Positions 23,801 through 33,706 of a DNA stretch of 64,000 nucleotides are shown here, piece by piece (the first letter of the stretch is position 1; each line of letters opens with the position of its first letter). The position numbers and the translations under genes are program-made. The notes under the pieces are model-generated. The model saw only the letters and a program-made list of their open reading frames with translations. It was not told where the DNA came from and made no database searches. Source of the stretch: Nigrospora sphaerica (Eukaryota > Ascomycota > Sordariomycetes > Amphisphaeriales > Apiosporaceae); the NCBI GenBank assembly GCA_018287875.1, contig JAGVVL010000009.1:2976001-3040000 (forward strand), read 5' to 3'.

Positions 23801-24967
23801 GAAGCAGCCGATAGGATCAAGCTTGTGCTCACTGTTCCGCCCTTCCAGGACCTCAAAGCCCAAATATCGTCCAACCAGCGCGGCATCGCTCTCTTGTCCA
23901 AGCTGTGCGATGAGTTCACGCTCCCGGTTGTCCATACGTACATGCACGGCATCCAGGCCAACGCTGAGGTGGCCGTCCGGGACTTTTTTCGACGCCTCGC
24001 GAAAGAACACACGAAGCCCCTGACGGCCGTAGACTATTTCGACGACGGCACGCGGCTCCGGGTCAAGATCACGCTCGACCCAGCCACGGGGAGTGCCGTC
24101 TACGACTTCGCTGGCACGGGCCCGCAGTCGTGGGGTAACTACAACTGTCCCATTTCCATCACACACTCGGCCATCATCTACACTATCCGGTGCCTCGTGG
24201 ACGTTGAAATCCCGCTCAATGAGGGTTGCCTGGCCCCGGTCGATATCCGCGTACCGGCGGGCACGATCCTCAACCCGTCACCCGCTGTGGCCGTGTGCGG
24301 ATCGACGCTGGCGAGCCAACGCGTCGTCGACGTCATCCTGCGGGCCTTCGGACGCTGCGCCGCGTCGCAAGGCTGCGCCAATAGCTTTGGCTGGGGCATG
24401 GGCGGACGCGATCCGGCTACCGGCGTGGTGCAACCCGGTTGGAACTACGGCGAGTCGCTGGGCGGCGGCGTTGGGGCCGGGCCGGGCTGGCACGGCGCCT
24501 CGGCCGTTAATGTGCACTCGACCAACACGCGCAACACCGACCCGGAGGTCATTGAGAAGCGCACCGCCGTCCTGGTACGGCGGTACGGCGTGCGCCAGGG
24601 CAGCGGCGGCGCCGGCCAGTTCCGCGGCGGTAACGGTGTCATCCGCGAGATCGAGGCCCGCGTGCCCCTCAAGTTCAGCATTCTGAGCGATCGCCGCGTA
24701 TGCCGCCCGTATGGCATGGCGGGTGGTCGGCCCGGCCGGTGCGGGCGCAACTACGCCTTCAAGTTCAACGACGAAGGCGTACTGGAGAAAATTAACCTTG
24801 GTGGCAAGGCTGTCGTCCAGCTTCGCCAGGGCGAGATCATGCAAATCAATACCCCTGGAGGTGGAGGCTGGGGTCCTCCTGAGTGTGGCTCGTTAGGCGC
24901 ACGTAGTCAAGACAGCGACGAAGACGAGGAAGAGGATGGAGACGAGGACGGACGGTTAGGTATCTAG
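20830..24967 (+). CDS. 5-oxoprolinase (ATP-hydrolysing), fused hydantoinase A/B type
   Basis: The enzyme opens 5-oxo-L-proline to glutamate with ATP, closing the glutathione (gamma-glutamyl) cycle. Exons are 20830-21052, 21119-21202, 21259-21924, 21983-23781 and 23849-24967, giving 1296 residues, the normal length for the eukaryotic enzyme (yeast OXP1). The hydantoinase A part begins with the phosphate-binding RVAIDRGGTFCDVVA and contains GTTVATNALLEHKGER, LLSGPAGGVVG and GFDMGGTSTDVSR. The hydantoinase B part carries HPQCGGTHLPD, ARGHHTDIGG and QGSGGAGQFRGGNG. Intron 1 has an unusual GTTGGT donor; the other donors are standard. The last ~25 residues are an acidic Asp/Glu tail (SDEDEEEDGDEDGR) not required by the fold. 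The stop codon is 130 bp from the convergent zinc-finger gene. Confidence 0.95.
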
Positions 24968-25097
24968 AGCACGGGAAGCCCGTGGCCATATGCGTATGCT
25001 ACAAGACTCCTTGCATTAAGCGGACCACAGAGCACCTCTACGAGGCGCTAGGAAGCCCCTTGCTAGCTAAAGATGCTGAACGCCGGAAACTCTTCCA

Positions 25098-27405
25098 CTA
25101 TGACCCGCCTATCGTGGCACAAAATGAAAAATAGCCCGACGACGGCGAGCCCAGGACACTCGCATAGCCACCGCCCGTCTGGTTATCGCAGTTCACATCC
25201 ACGGACTCGCCGTCCCAGTGCTCCAGGAGGAAGGCGGCCCATGAGCAGGGGTCGGTGGCAGCCAGTTCGGGCACCACCATACCGCTCATCAGTATGCGCC
25301 TCAGGGGTATCGAGTGAACGAATATACCAAGCAGCCAATCATCGATGTGCTGGGATGGGCGGCCGGTGGCCTGCGAGTCAAGGCCAGGTATCCGCAATAG
25401 GTTGTCGGTGGTCAGGGCCTGGTCAAGCCGCCGCTGCCGCATCAGGTAACCGTTGGACGACCGCATGATGCTCGCCCTGGCACTCTCCAGGATGCGCAGG
25501 ATGGATTTGGGAGTCGTCCGGGGAAGGGCCCGCTCTGCCCCGGCGGCGCGGCAGCGATAGCGCGTGGCGTCGAGGAGCGTGTGGAAGCGCCTCGGGACCG
25601 CATCGCCGCCGCCGCCCTGGCGGTCGCCCGCGAGCAGCTCCCAGCCGGTGTTGAGCCGGTGGGCGGCCCGGTACCGGTCGAGCGCGTCGCCGACGACGCG
25701 GTTGACGACGTCATGTGCGGGCGAAAGGTAGCCCTCTAGGGCCAGCAGGTCCTCGTGGCCCGTCACGGCCAGGTCCTCGGCCAGGCAGGCGGCCACATAG
25801 CACACGTCGGCGAAACGGTCCTCGCCCAGCGCCGCCACCGTTTCCTCCTCGTCTAACTTGGCTAGCGACGTGCAGAGAGCCGATACGTAGGCCGGCTGCA
25901 GCCACGGGTGTCCAGTCACCTCACCGCGGGGCACCTGGAGCCTGAGGCTCGGGGCCAGGCCGGCCTCTTGCAGCACAGCGGCAAGTTCCCTCAAGGTGGT
26001 GAGGGCGTCGGCGGTGTCAGGCTGGGGCTCTGTGGTGCTAATGTTGCTATTACTGCCGCTTCCACTGCCGGTATTGTTGCTGGTGTCGTTGTCAGAGGTG
26101 CCGTCGTAATCAATGTTCCTGTGGTTTCTGTTATCATCTCCGCCGTCACCCTCCTGCGCCGCCGTCCTGTAGCGGCGGACGGGCGACGCCGCCGCCCTGG
26201 AAAGCACCGGCGCCTCGCCCCAACGGCGGAAGAAGCGATCGAGCCACGAGTCGTCGGCGAACTCGACGGGCGACCCCTGGTGGAAGTCACGTACCACCAT
26301 CTTGTGGGTGGTGACCAGGTGGCGCATAAAGTCTCTTTTGGAAACGAAGCCGACGTCGCTGCAGTGGCCGAAGCCGTGACGCTTGACGAGGTGGCGGCCC
26401 TGGCGCGCGAAGCATTCGTCGTCGGTCCAGTAGAACTTGAAGCCGCAAAAGCAACAAAGGCTGGTGCCGTCGGCCCCGTGGTGTTCGAAAGCGTCGTCGA
26501 TGCCGTAAAGCGCGTCGCAAGTCCAGTGGTACAGCTGCTGGAAGAACTGCGACGACGTCTTGCGCACTTTCCGCTGCGACATCGCGCTGCTGGACAACGG
26601 GTCGCGTGACGCCATGATGACGCTGGGCTTGGTTGATGTCTTGCGGCCTTTGCTTGGTCGGCTGGAGAAGCCGCTGGAGCGCGTACTACTGCTGCTGCTC
26701 CTGCTGCTGCTGCCTCGGCTGGTACTACTGCTGCTGCCGTCGCCGCCGCCGCCGCCGCTCCTCCGGCTCGGCGTGCTGGATCGGGCGCTGGCCATGGGGA
26801 TGTGGAGAGACACCGCCTCGTTCTTGGGCGGTGCGAACAGGTGGTCAAACTTGGTGAGTCTCCTGGGTGCCAGCGGTGGGCGATAGAACCTACGGACTCG
26901 GAGTGTCAGCTGAAAGAGCGCGTGTGCTTGCGTTCCTGATCGCAGGAATGCCCCCTTACCTCTCGAGTTTGGCCAGGTGGAACAAAAGGGCACTGCGCCA
27001 GGCGGCCAGCTCATGGGCCATGACAACAAGAGTGGCGCGGTATCTGGTGCCCCGGATACGGTAGGCCAGGTCGTTTAGGCGTGCGCCGCCGAGGCGCTGT
27101 AGCGACTTGTCGTCCCTCCAGATGCGGATCTCGGCCCAGGCGTGTTGGACCTCGCCATTGAGACGGCTGAGAGCGCCGAGGAAGGCTACATCACCGGCGG
27201 CCTCGACATCGTGGCGGCTCAGCCACTTCTCGACCTGTTGCAGCCCCTGATCGAATCCGTCCAGCTCCGTCAACGCCGCCAACGTCGCCGCCGGTGCGGT
27301 TTTGATGGCCCGGAGCTGGGTGCGGAGCACCGCGATGGCCGTAAGCGTCTGTCCCGTGAACCTGCCAATGCTGCGCACCGCCATGGCGGCCGACGAGTAG
27401 TCCAT
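25098..27405 (-). CDS. Uncharacterised protein with two C2H2-like zinc-finger segments
   Basis: Exons 27405-26960 and 26862-25098 flank a 97-bp intron and encode 736 residues. I do not recognise an established family. Residues 1-~150 are helical and Ala/Leu/Arg-rich, resembling N-terminal regions of fungal STAND or regulatory proteins. A Ser-rich stretch follows (encoded by CTG/CTC repeats at about 26680-26760). Next come CCFCGFKFYWTDDE..HLVKRH and C..VGFVSKRDFMRHLVTTH, spaced as two degenerate C2H2 fingers. An Asn/Ser/Gly/Asp linker leads to a C-terminal ~350-residue helical domain. This could be a DNA-binding regulator, but the fingers are not canonical. The coding model is solid: one long ORF and a clean splice. 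Confidence 0.7.
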
Positions 27406-28584
27406 GGCGAAGATACCTCAATGGTGCCTTTTCCGTGTTCTGCTGCGGAGGGCGAGAGGAAAAGAGCGAACCGGCATCTGGGTGAGAGCCGGTTACTCAG
27501 CCGCGTTGATATACGGCTTCCCGGCGCCTGCTGGTACACGCCGGCATCGGGACTTCGACGACACGCGAGATAGAATTCGCCCTTGGTGCTGGCGCACAGG
27601 ACCAGGTCAGTCCACGAGGTCGCAGCATCGACAACACTCTCTTCTGTCGCCTCCCCACCCCCACCGCCCTCTTTGAAGCCGCGCCGGCGCGGCACGAACA
27701 AAAGCCCCCTTGCTTGGCCGGTGCACATTGGTCTCGAGCCCCCTCTGCCTTCACATCATCCCCCAACCTTAACATGGGATGTCCACCCAGGGGCTCAACC
27801 TGTCGGCCGTTCGGCCTGGTTTTCCCCCGTCCGAGCGCGGGTGAGGCAGAAGAGAAAAACGACGAGAATAAGAAGAGAAGAGAGGAGGCATCGGAAGTCG
27901 CGGGGGCAGTAGCTGGCCGTCCTCGGGGGAAGGAGGGGGTACCAGCCCAGGGAGCCCGGCACCGCCAACTCGAAGCCTCTATCCGGTGACTTCGGTCGAA
28001 ACCGTCCTTGCATTTCGACGACGTCACGGGGCTTCCAAGCTGTCTCGAGGGTCTTCGCCCGCATCTTTGTTGTTCCCGACTGACTAGGCCCGCCGACACT
28101 ATGACGGGCGCTGTCGTCTCGGGCTCGGTTTCTCGCGCCAGTGGCGCGCCGCGTCGCCGACGTGCGACACCACCATGCCCACATCAGGCCGACCCTGTCC
28201 AAGAGGCCAGCTGCCAGGGCCCGTTCCAGTTCGGACGAGAAGCGGCGAAAAGAAGGAGGCTGGTATTGCCATTACAGAATTATCTCTACGAAGGGAAGGC
28301 GAGGAAGCGAACTGGCCTATTCCCGTGACCCGACGGCTCCCGCTATGCGTGCCTGCTCCCAACTCAAGCTCGTACCGCCCAACTCCTAGCCCGATGCGGT
28401 GTCCTTACGGTAGTGGTGAAACAAAAGAAACAGAAAAGAAGCGCAAACCAGCAGCGAACGGCCACGAGGGAAACGATTCAAAATGTACGCACGGCCACGG
28501 CACCCGGGGTATATCCGACATCTCCAGTCTGCCTTCGCCCGCAGCACCGAGAAGGAAAGGAAAAGAAGGGGGGAGTGGCACGCC
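27406..28584. other. Intergenic region, no gene seen
   Basis: This lies between the start of the zinc-finger-like gene and the stop of the 1255-residue gene, both on the minus strand, so it is that gene's promoter and 5' leader plus a 3' UTR. ORFs of up to 200 codons exist but look random (Arg/Ser/Pro-rich in every frame). Confidence 0.55.
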
Positions 28585-31500
28585 TCAGAGCCACAACAGC
28601 CAGCGCACCGCTCCCATGGCGCCTCGTCCCACGCCCAGGAAGATACGGGCAATCATGACCAGGAACCACACGTACCACATGAAGCCGACGAGCGCCCACT
28701 CCACCATGAGCCATCCCGCACGTCGCGCCCACCTAAAGCGACGCCTTCTCTGTCGCGTCATTTTATCAATCATATCCATTACGTGCTTGACTTTGAGCCT
28801 CTGTCCGTCGTTGATGTCGCGCGAGCATTCATCTGCGTCGTCTGTTGCGCGCCGGGCCATCTCGGCCAGGTCTCGTGCCACCTGTGCATGGAGAGCGTCG
28901 ACGCGCCCGTGGAGACGTCTCATGTCGTTTTGTGCGAAAGTCTGCATCTGCCGCTGCAGCGTAGAGTTTGATGACTCGATGCTCGACGCTAAAATGCGAG
29001 CCGTAGCCGGGAAGACATCTTTCTGGGAGACAATAAGGCTGCCTCCGTCTGCCGTGGCGAAGCCGGCTATATCGCCCCACGACAAGCCAGTGCCGCCATT
29101 ATCCAAAGAAGAGAGCGGGTAGGTCGCCTCAGAACGCCGGGCAATCTCCATGGCTCGGATGCCGGAACACACCACGAGCGCGTGGAGCCGTGCGATTTCG
29201 CGTCTGGAGAGCTGTGGAGAGCGCGGGGGCAGAAACCCGGCGTCGGTGATGGACCAGCGCTGCGTCTTGGCCAACGAATTGCGATGCGGTCGGCTTGTCG
29301 GCGGCGGCAGCGACAGAACGGCATTCAGCTGCGACGACGAATTACGGGCACTTTGCGTGGCAACCACGGCCGAATCGCGTTTGGTAGACTCGATATCGGA
29401 TACATCGGTGTCGGGAGCCAATCCTTCGACAGGCTGCAAGACAGGCGAGCGCCCGGGAGGCGAAGCGCTCATTATATCGATGCGGGGAGGCTTGAGTTGA
29501 TCGAAGCGCTTGGAGCGGCGGCGGTTGGGGCTCGACGGGTCGACGGGTACGATTAACGTGCCTGGCTCGCCTTGTGCCGCCTTCTCGGTATCCAAAACGG
29601 GCTCCAAAGCGGGCATGCTGTCCAAGTAGTGCTTGGCCTGCCGGTCCCCCGGGGGTGATAGGGAGTGGCTGCGCGAGGGCGAGCGGCGGGTTCCAACTCT
29701 TCCTCTTGACTCTTCCGGTTCGGACTCGTCGCTAGATGACGACGACGCTCCCTCCTCGTCATGGTCCTTCTTCCAGATCAAGTCTGACACCTTGGACACA
29801 CCGCCGCGGATGATGCCGTCGATCTTGACGCCGCCTTTGAATATACTCCGCAGACCAATCTGGTCGTCGCGGCCCAGGCGGAGACTTCCCATGCTTCTGT
29901 GTCCTTTGTGGCCGCTGTCGCCCGTGTTGCGAGAAGGAAGCCTCCATCCTGGACTCTTAGATCTACGTCGATCGAGCGAGTTACGGCCCTCGGCCGAAAT
30001 GGGGGACAAGGCTTGCTGCTCCACCGACTCCGAAGGGCTCTGTAGCGTCTCTTCCTTAATGGCGTCCACATGATCGACCAGGACCTCTCGTGGTCGCTCC
30101 CGACTCCGGTCTCGGAACTTGTTCTTGATCTTGGAAAATGGATTCCGCACTGGCGATCCGGGGCGGCTGTTGTTTGGCGAAGGATCAACTCCGTTCCCGG
30201 ATAGCTGACGGCTGCGCCGCTTCTTCGGCTTCAGCTCCGGCGAAGTGGGCACCGAGCTGTCCACATCCAGTGAAAATCTAGCGTGATAGTCGGGTACATC
30301 CAAGCTGCCACGCCCACGGCGTATGGGAGAGCTGAGTCTGGCGCGCGCGCGCTTCGTGGTATCGAAGAAGTCGCCCTCTTCGGCTCTCGAGTCGGCCGAA
30401 GCAGGGGCTGGCTCGGGAACCCGGTCAGGCGTCATCAAGGTTGGACGGAAGGGCTCCGGGGGGGCTTGCCGAAGGCTGTCGAGGCTCGCCCGGTGATTAT
30501 CCATGGCTTCTTGCGCCATCATGGCGTTCATCTGCCTTTCTAGGACGGCTTGGTCCTTGGCACTGATGGTCCCGCTGCGGTCACGCTTCCGGCGGTCGAT
30601 TTCGCTGTCCGAGGTATCGGAGAAAGACGATCTCCGGAAGTTCAGAAGGTCGTGGTGGCTATGCGCAGAACTATTGTGCTTGTGGTGGATGCCCCGGAGC
30701 TCCTGCAATTTCTGCCGGGCCCGATCTCGCGCACTGATATGAGAGGCTTCGGTGTCCGTTTTCGATACGGCATTAGAGTCGGACGGCCGATGGTCCTCTT
30801 GCACATCGCTGTGATGGCCTTGTTCTTTCTTGTCGACGGACATGCGCGGCTCGGCCGCGACATCTTCAGACGGCTGGCCCGAAGAGATGGCCGGCTTCCT
30901 GGGAAACAGGCGAATGTAGTGGCGATCCTCGATGAGAGACTTATTGTCGTCCTGTTCGACCCAATACACATCAGCCAGCATGTCGGCGGGGTCTATGGCC
31001 CAATCCATCCGTGGCCGCTTGGGCTTGGCCAGGTTGGACACGGGAACGGGAATATTCGAGGATGCCGACGGCTGCTGCGTAGGGGCAAGGTGGGCGCCGG
31101 GGAACATGGGTACAGAAGGAATGTCTGGCTGGACCGCCGAGATAGCCGCGGAGGCAGCCGCCTGGTCGATCCAGTGGGCGACTTTGCTCACGTCTGCAAA
31201 GCCTTGGGCCTCGCCGTCCATCGCCTGCCGCTCCCGGGCTCGGACCTTGCGGTTGCGGATATACTGTAGAGGGTTGTACTCGCGACCGAGCGCTACGTGC
31301 GAGTGGGCATGGGAGTGGGAGGGACTTTGAGGGAACGTAGCGCTCGCGGGCGAGGCCGGCGGGCTTGATGTCGATGTGCGACCGTCCCTTTGCCCATCGG
31401 GTCGAAGCGGTGGTAGTAGGTCGAGAAGGCGTCTGTACTGGGCCATAAGCTCTATGTACTCCTTGGCCTTTTGGGCCCTGTTCAGGGTGGAGGAGGAAAA

Positions 31501-32352
31501 GTGGTAGGTGTAGCCGCCTTCGGATTCAAAAGCAGTCTGCAGAGGACTGTTCACTCGCGCGCCTGCGGCCGAGACGTTCCTCAACACCTGGGCGCCCGTG
31601 TCGGCCATGGGCGATATGGTGCGCGAGGTCCGACGCTGCTGCTGCAGATGCTGCTTGAGTGCTGTGTTGGGCGCGCTGTCGGGGAGCGGAGCGAGTCGGG
31701 GAGGCGCGGGATGGGAGACGTGTCTCCGTTGGGCTAATCTCCGGGACTCGCTCAGGTTCAGGGCCATGTTGACGATCTGGGTAGCATCCATGTCAGGGGC
31801 AACAGGCTCGGGGCTCGGCGACGGAATCCTCGAGTTGGACGCGGGCCGGGGGTTGTAGGTGCGCGGCCTCGGTTCCCGGGGGGCGGCATAGCCGTCCATG
31901 TCCCTCGGGTCTACGGGCGTGTGCCGGCCGGCGGGCGACAGCGAGGCCCTTCGGTCGGCAAGGGGCTCAGCAGGGCTCTTGCCATTGCGGCTGCCGTCGA
32001 CGGGGATCCGGGAGTGGCGACGGCCACCCTCCCGTACGGGGCTGTGGCCATGGGAGCGCGAAGGCGGTTCGGGGTGGATGGGGTTCGGGAGGAGGAAGCC
32101 GCCGGTCGGGCGCGGCTTGTGCGACAGGCGCCGCCGGGAGGAGGGGCGGTCGGCGTCGTCGATATGCCTGTCGTTGTCGGCGGGGGAGTGGCGGCTGCTG
32201 GCGGCGGCGCTTGGCTCGCCCCTCTCGCCCGTCTCGAAGCTGTTGCCATGGCTCTGGCCGGATCGCGACGTGGATGGGCTCGCGTAGCGCGGGGCGGCTC
32301 TGGGGAGACTGCTTCTTGGGCGCAGAGGGCTTTCGTTGTCATCGTCCGCCAT
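28585..32352 (-). CDS. Large conserved-looking fungal protein, disordered with C-terminal membrane hairpin
   Basis: A single exon encodes 1255 residues. I do not recognise a named family. The first ~250 residues are Ser/Arg/Pro-rich and probably disordered. Ordered islands follow: GGYTYHFSSSTLNRAQKAKE near residue 275, REYNPLQYIRNRKVRARER near 355 and PRMDWAIDPADMLADVYWVE near 445. The middle is basic and Ser-rich with many SP/RRxS sites, suggesting phospho-regulation. The C-terminal ~200 residues are helical (LHALVVCSGIRAMEIARRSE; LQRQMQTFAQNDMRRLHGR), ending in RRRRFRWARRAGWL and two hydrophobic segments separated by a short turn (WALVGFMWYVWFLVMIARI). A tail-anchored or hairpin-anchored scaffold at an organelle membrane is the natural reading, but that is inference. 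Confidence 0.75.
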   Translation of the reverse strand: MADDDNESPLRPRSSLPRAAPRYASPSTSRSGQSHGNSFETGERGEPSAAASSRHSPADNDRHIDDADRPSSRRRLSHKPRPTGGFLLPNPIHPEPPSRSHGHSPVREGGRRHSRIPVDGSRNGKSPAEPLADRRASLSPAGRHTPVDPRDMDGYAAPREPRPRTYNPRPASNSRIPSPSPEPVAPDMDATQIVNMALNLSESRRLAQRRHVSHPAPPRLAPLPDSAPNTALKQHLQQQRRTSRTISPMADTGAQVLRNVSAAGARVNSPLQTAFESEGGYTYHFSSSTLNRAQKAKEYIELMAQYRRLLDLLPPLRPDGQRDGRTSTSSPPASPASATFPQSPSHSHAHSHVALGREYNPLQYIRNRKVRARERQAMDGEAQGFADVSKVAHWIDQAAASAAISAVQPDIPSVPMFPGAHLAPTQQPSASSNIPVPVSNLAKPKRPRMDWAIDPADMLADVYWVEQDDNKSLIEDRHYIRLFPRKPAISSGQPSEDVAAEPRMSVDKKEQGHHSDVQEDHRPSDSNAVSKTDTEASHISARDRARQKLQELRGIHHKHNSSAHSHHDLLNFRRSSFSDTSDSEIDRRKRDRSGTISAKDQAVLERQMNAMMAQEAMDNHRASLDSLRQAPPEPFRPTLMTPDRVPEPAPASADSRAEEGDFFDTTKRARARLSSPIRRGRGSLDVPDYHARFSLDVDSSVPTSPELKPKKRRSRQLSGNGVDPSPNNSRPGSPVRNPFSKIKNKFRDRSRERPREVLVDHVDAIKEETLQSPSESVEQQALSPISAEGRNSLDRRRSKSPGWRLPSRNTGDSGHKGHRSMGSLRLGRDDQIGLRSIFKGGVKIDGIIRGGVSKVSDLIWKKDHDEEGASSSSSDESEPEESRGRVGTRRSPSRSHSLSPPGDRQAKHYLDSMPALEPVLDTEKAAQGEPGTLIVPVDPSSPNRRRSKRFDQLKPPRIDIMSASPPGRSPVLQPVEGLAPDTDVSDIESTKRDSAVVATQSARNSSSQLNAVLSLPPPTSRPHRNSLAKTQRWSITDAGFLPPRSPQLSRREIARLHALVVCSGIRAMEIARRSEATYPLSSLDNGGTGLSWGDIAGFATADGGSLIVSQKDVFPATARILASSIESSNSTLQRQMQTFAQNDMRRLHGRVDALHAQVARDLAEMARRATDDADECSRDINDGQRLKVKHVMDMIDKMTRQRRRRFRWARRAGWLMVEWALVGFMWYVWFLVMIARIFLGVGRGAMGAVRWLLWL

Positions 32353-33706
32353 GGCGCCAGCACTCGGCCGCTATGTCCTTGCCGCTGTGATGCGCATGCC
32401 AGGCCGGAGGAGCCGATTGCTTCTCTCACGGGCGTCGTTGGGGTTGGGCGGGCGAAGGGAAAGGAATATACATGGTCCAGGGCAGGGGGGGTTAGATGAA
32501 TGAGTGGCGAGCAGGTACTCTCTCTCTCTCCTGCTCCCTCTCTCTTCCCAGCTTTCTAGGGCTCTACTGTTTGGGTCGGGTGGGTGGATGAAGGAGTGGA
32601 CATGCCCCGTTCCCGGGACCTGGGAAAGGATCCATCCACTGTACAATGCACATACCTTATGTACTGCGATAAGTACCTACTTCCTAGTGCGACAGGATAA
32701 TAGGATCAGCGGGAGGTACGCCCTGAGGCCCGGGTATTGGCTGGTTCAGGTACCGGTGGCTGCCATGTGATTGCGATGCGACCTTGCGACACGTACTTAC
32801 CTGCTTCCCCTCACTTCTACCTTTTGCGCCACATGTGAGAGGAAGACGTCGGCCGGCAGGTATCCAGAAGGAACAAACAAGAAACCTGTGTTACGATCGG
32901 AGGTCCCTTCAGGGTCTTGCTCCCAATGACGGTCCCAACGGACGTGCTCATTTGCTACGTTGGGGCAAAAGGACCACGTCATTCCGCCGCAAGCTATCTA
33001 TCCTGTACCTTCCAAAGTACTTACCGTACGACGACTGACTTCATAAACCCGGCTCGGCGGGTGAGAATGGGGAATAGCAGCCTCAGGCTACGAGAGAAAA
33101 TTAGGGTGCACAGGGGACGGTCGTCGGTCTGTTTCCACTTGCCGTTTTATCAGCATCCAAATGTAGGCACATTAAGTGCTTTGGAGCCACGGTAAGTGCT
33201 CTGTACCGTAGGCGACCCGAAACCTTGGGAAGGCCCCACCCACTACGACCGCTGGCATAACCTACCAAGAGACGAGAGCGTCAGCTCTTCGGCTCACCCA
33301 GTGTAAACATCTACGCATCCGCCCTGGCCGGCATTTCTTTGTGAAAAAACCGAGCACATACACTGGTGTACCGGTCAATAAATCATTCAGTTGACCTTGG
33401 CAAGTGGCCCTCTACGATCCAAGTGCCGCTCGCCAGCTTCGGCCGTCTCGACTCCGCGTGGCTGAGGAGCAAGCGCAATTTCACCAACGTGGTAGTATGG
33501 AGCCCATGTCGATGAGCCAAGCCTCACTCCATTTGCTTGGATACGATGCAATGTGGACACCGGTACAGAAGAGCGAGGACCGAGCCCGGACGGGGAAAAT
33601 ACCATGAGCGGGTTGGTGTTGCCGATTGGGGGCAACCGATTGATCATGGCCGAGGAACATACGGAGTGGTATCTAGTCAACCACCCTCTCCCTTTCCCCA
33701 CCCGCT
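32353..33706. other. Intergenic region, no gene seen
   Basis: This is upstream of the 1255-residue gene and downstream of the kinase gene. A CT-rich microsatellite lies at about 32518-32548, in the probable leader of the large gene. TAGGTA-type motifs occur near 32675 and 32793. No coding potential is recognised. Confidence 0.6.
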
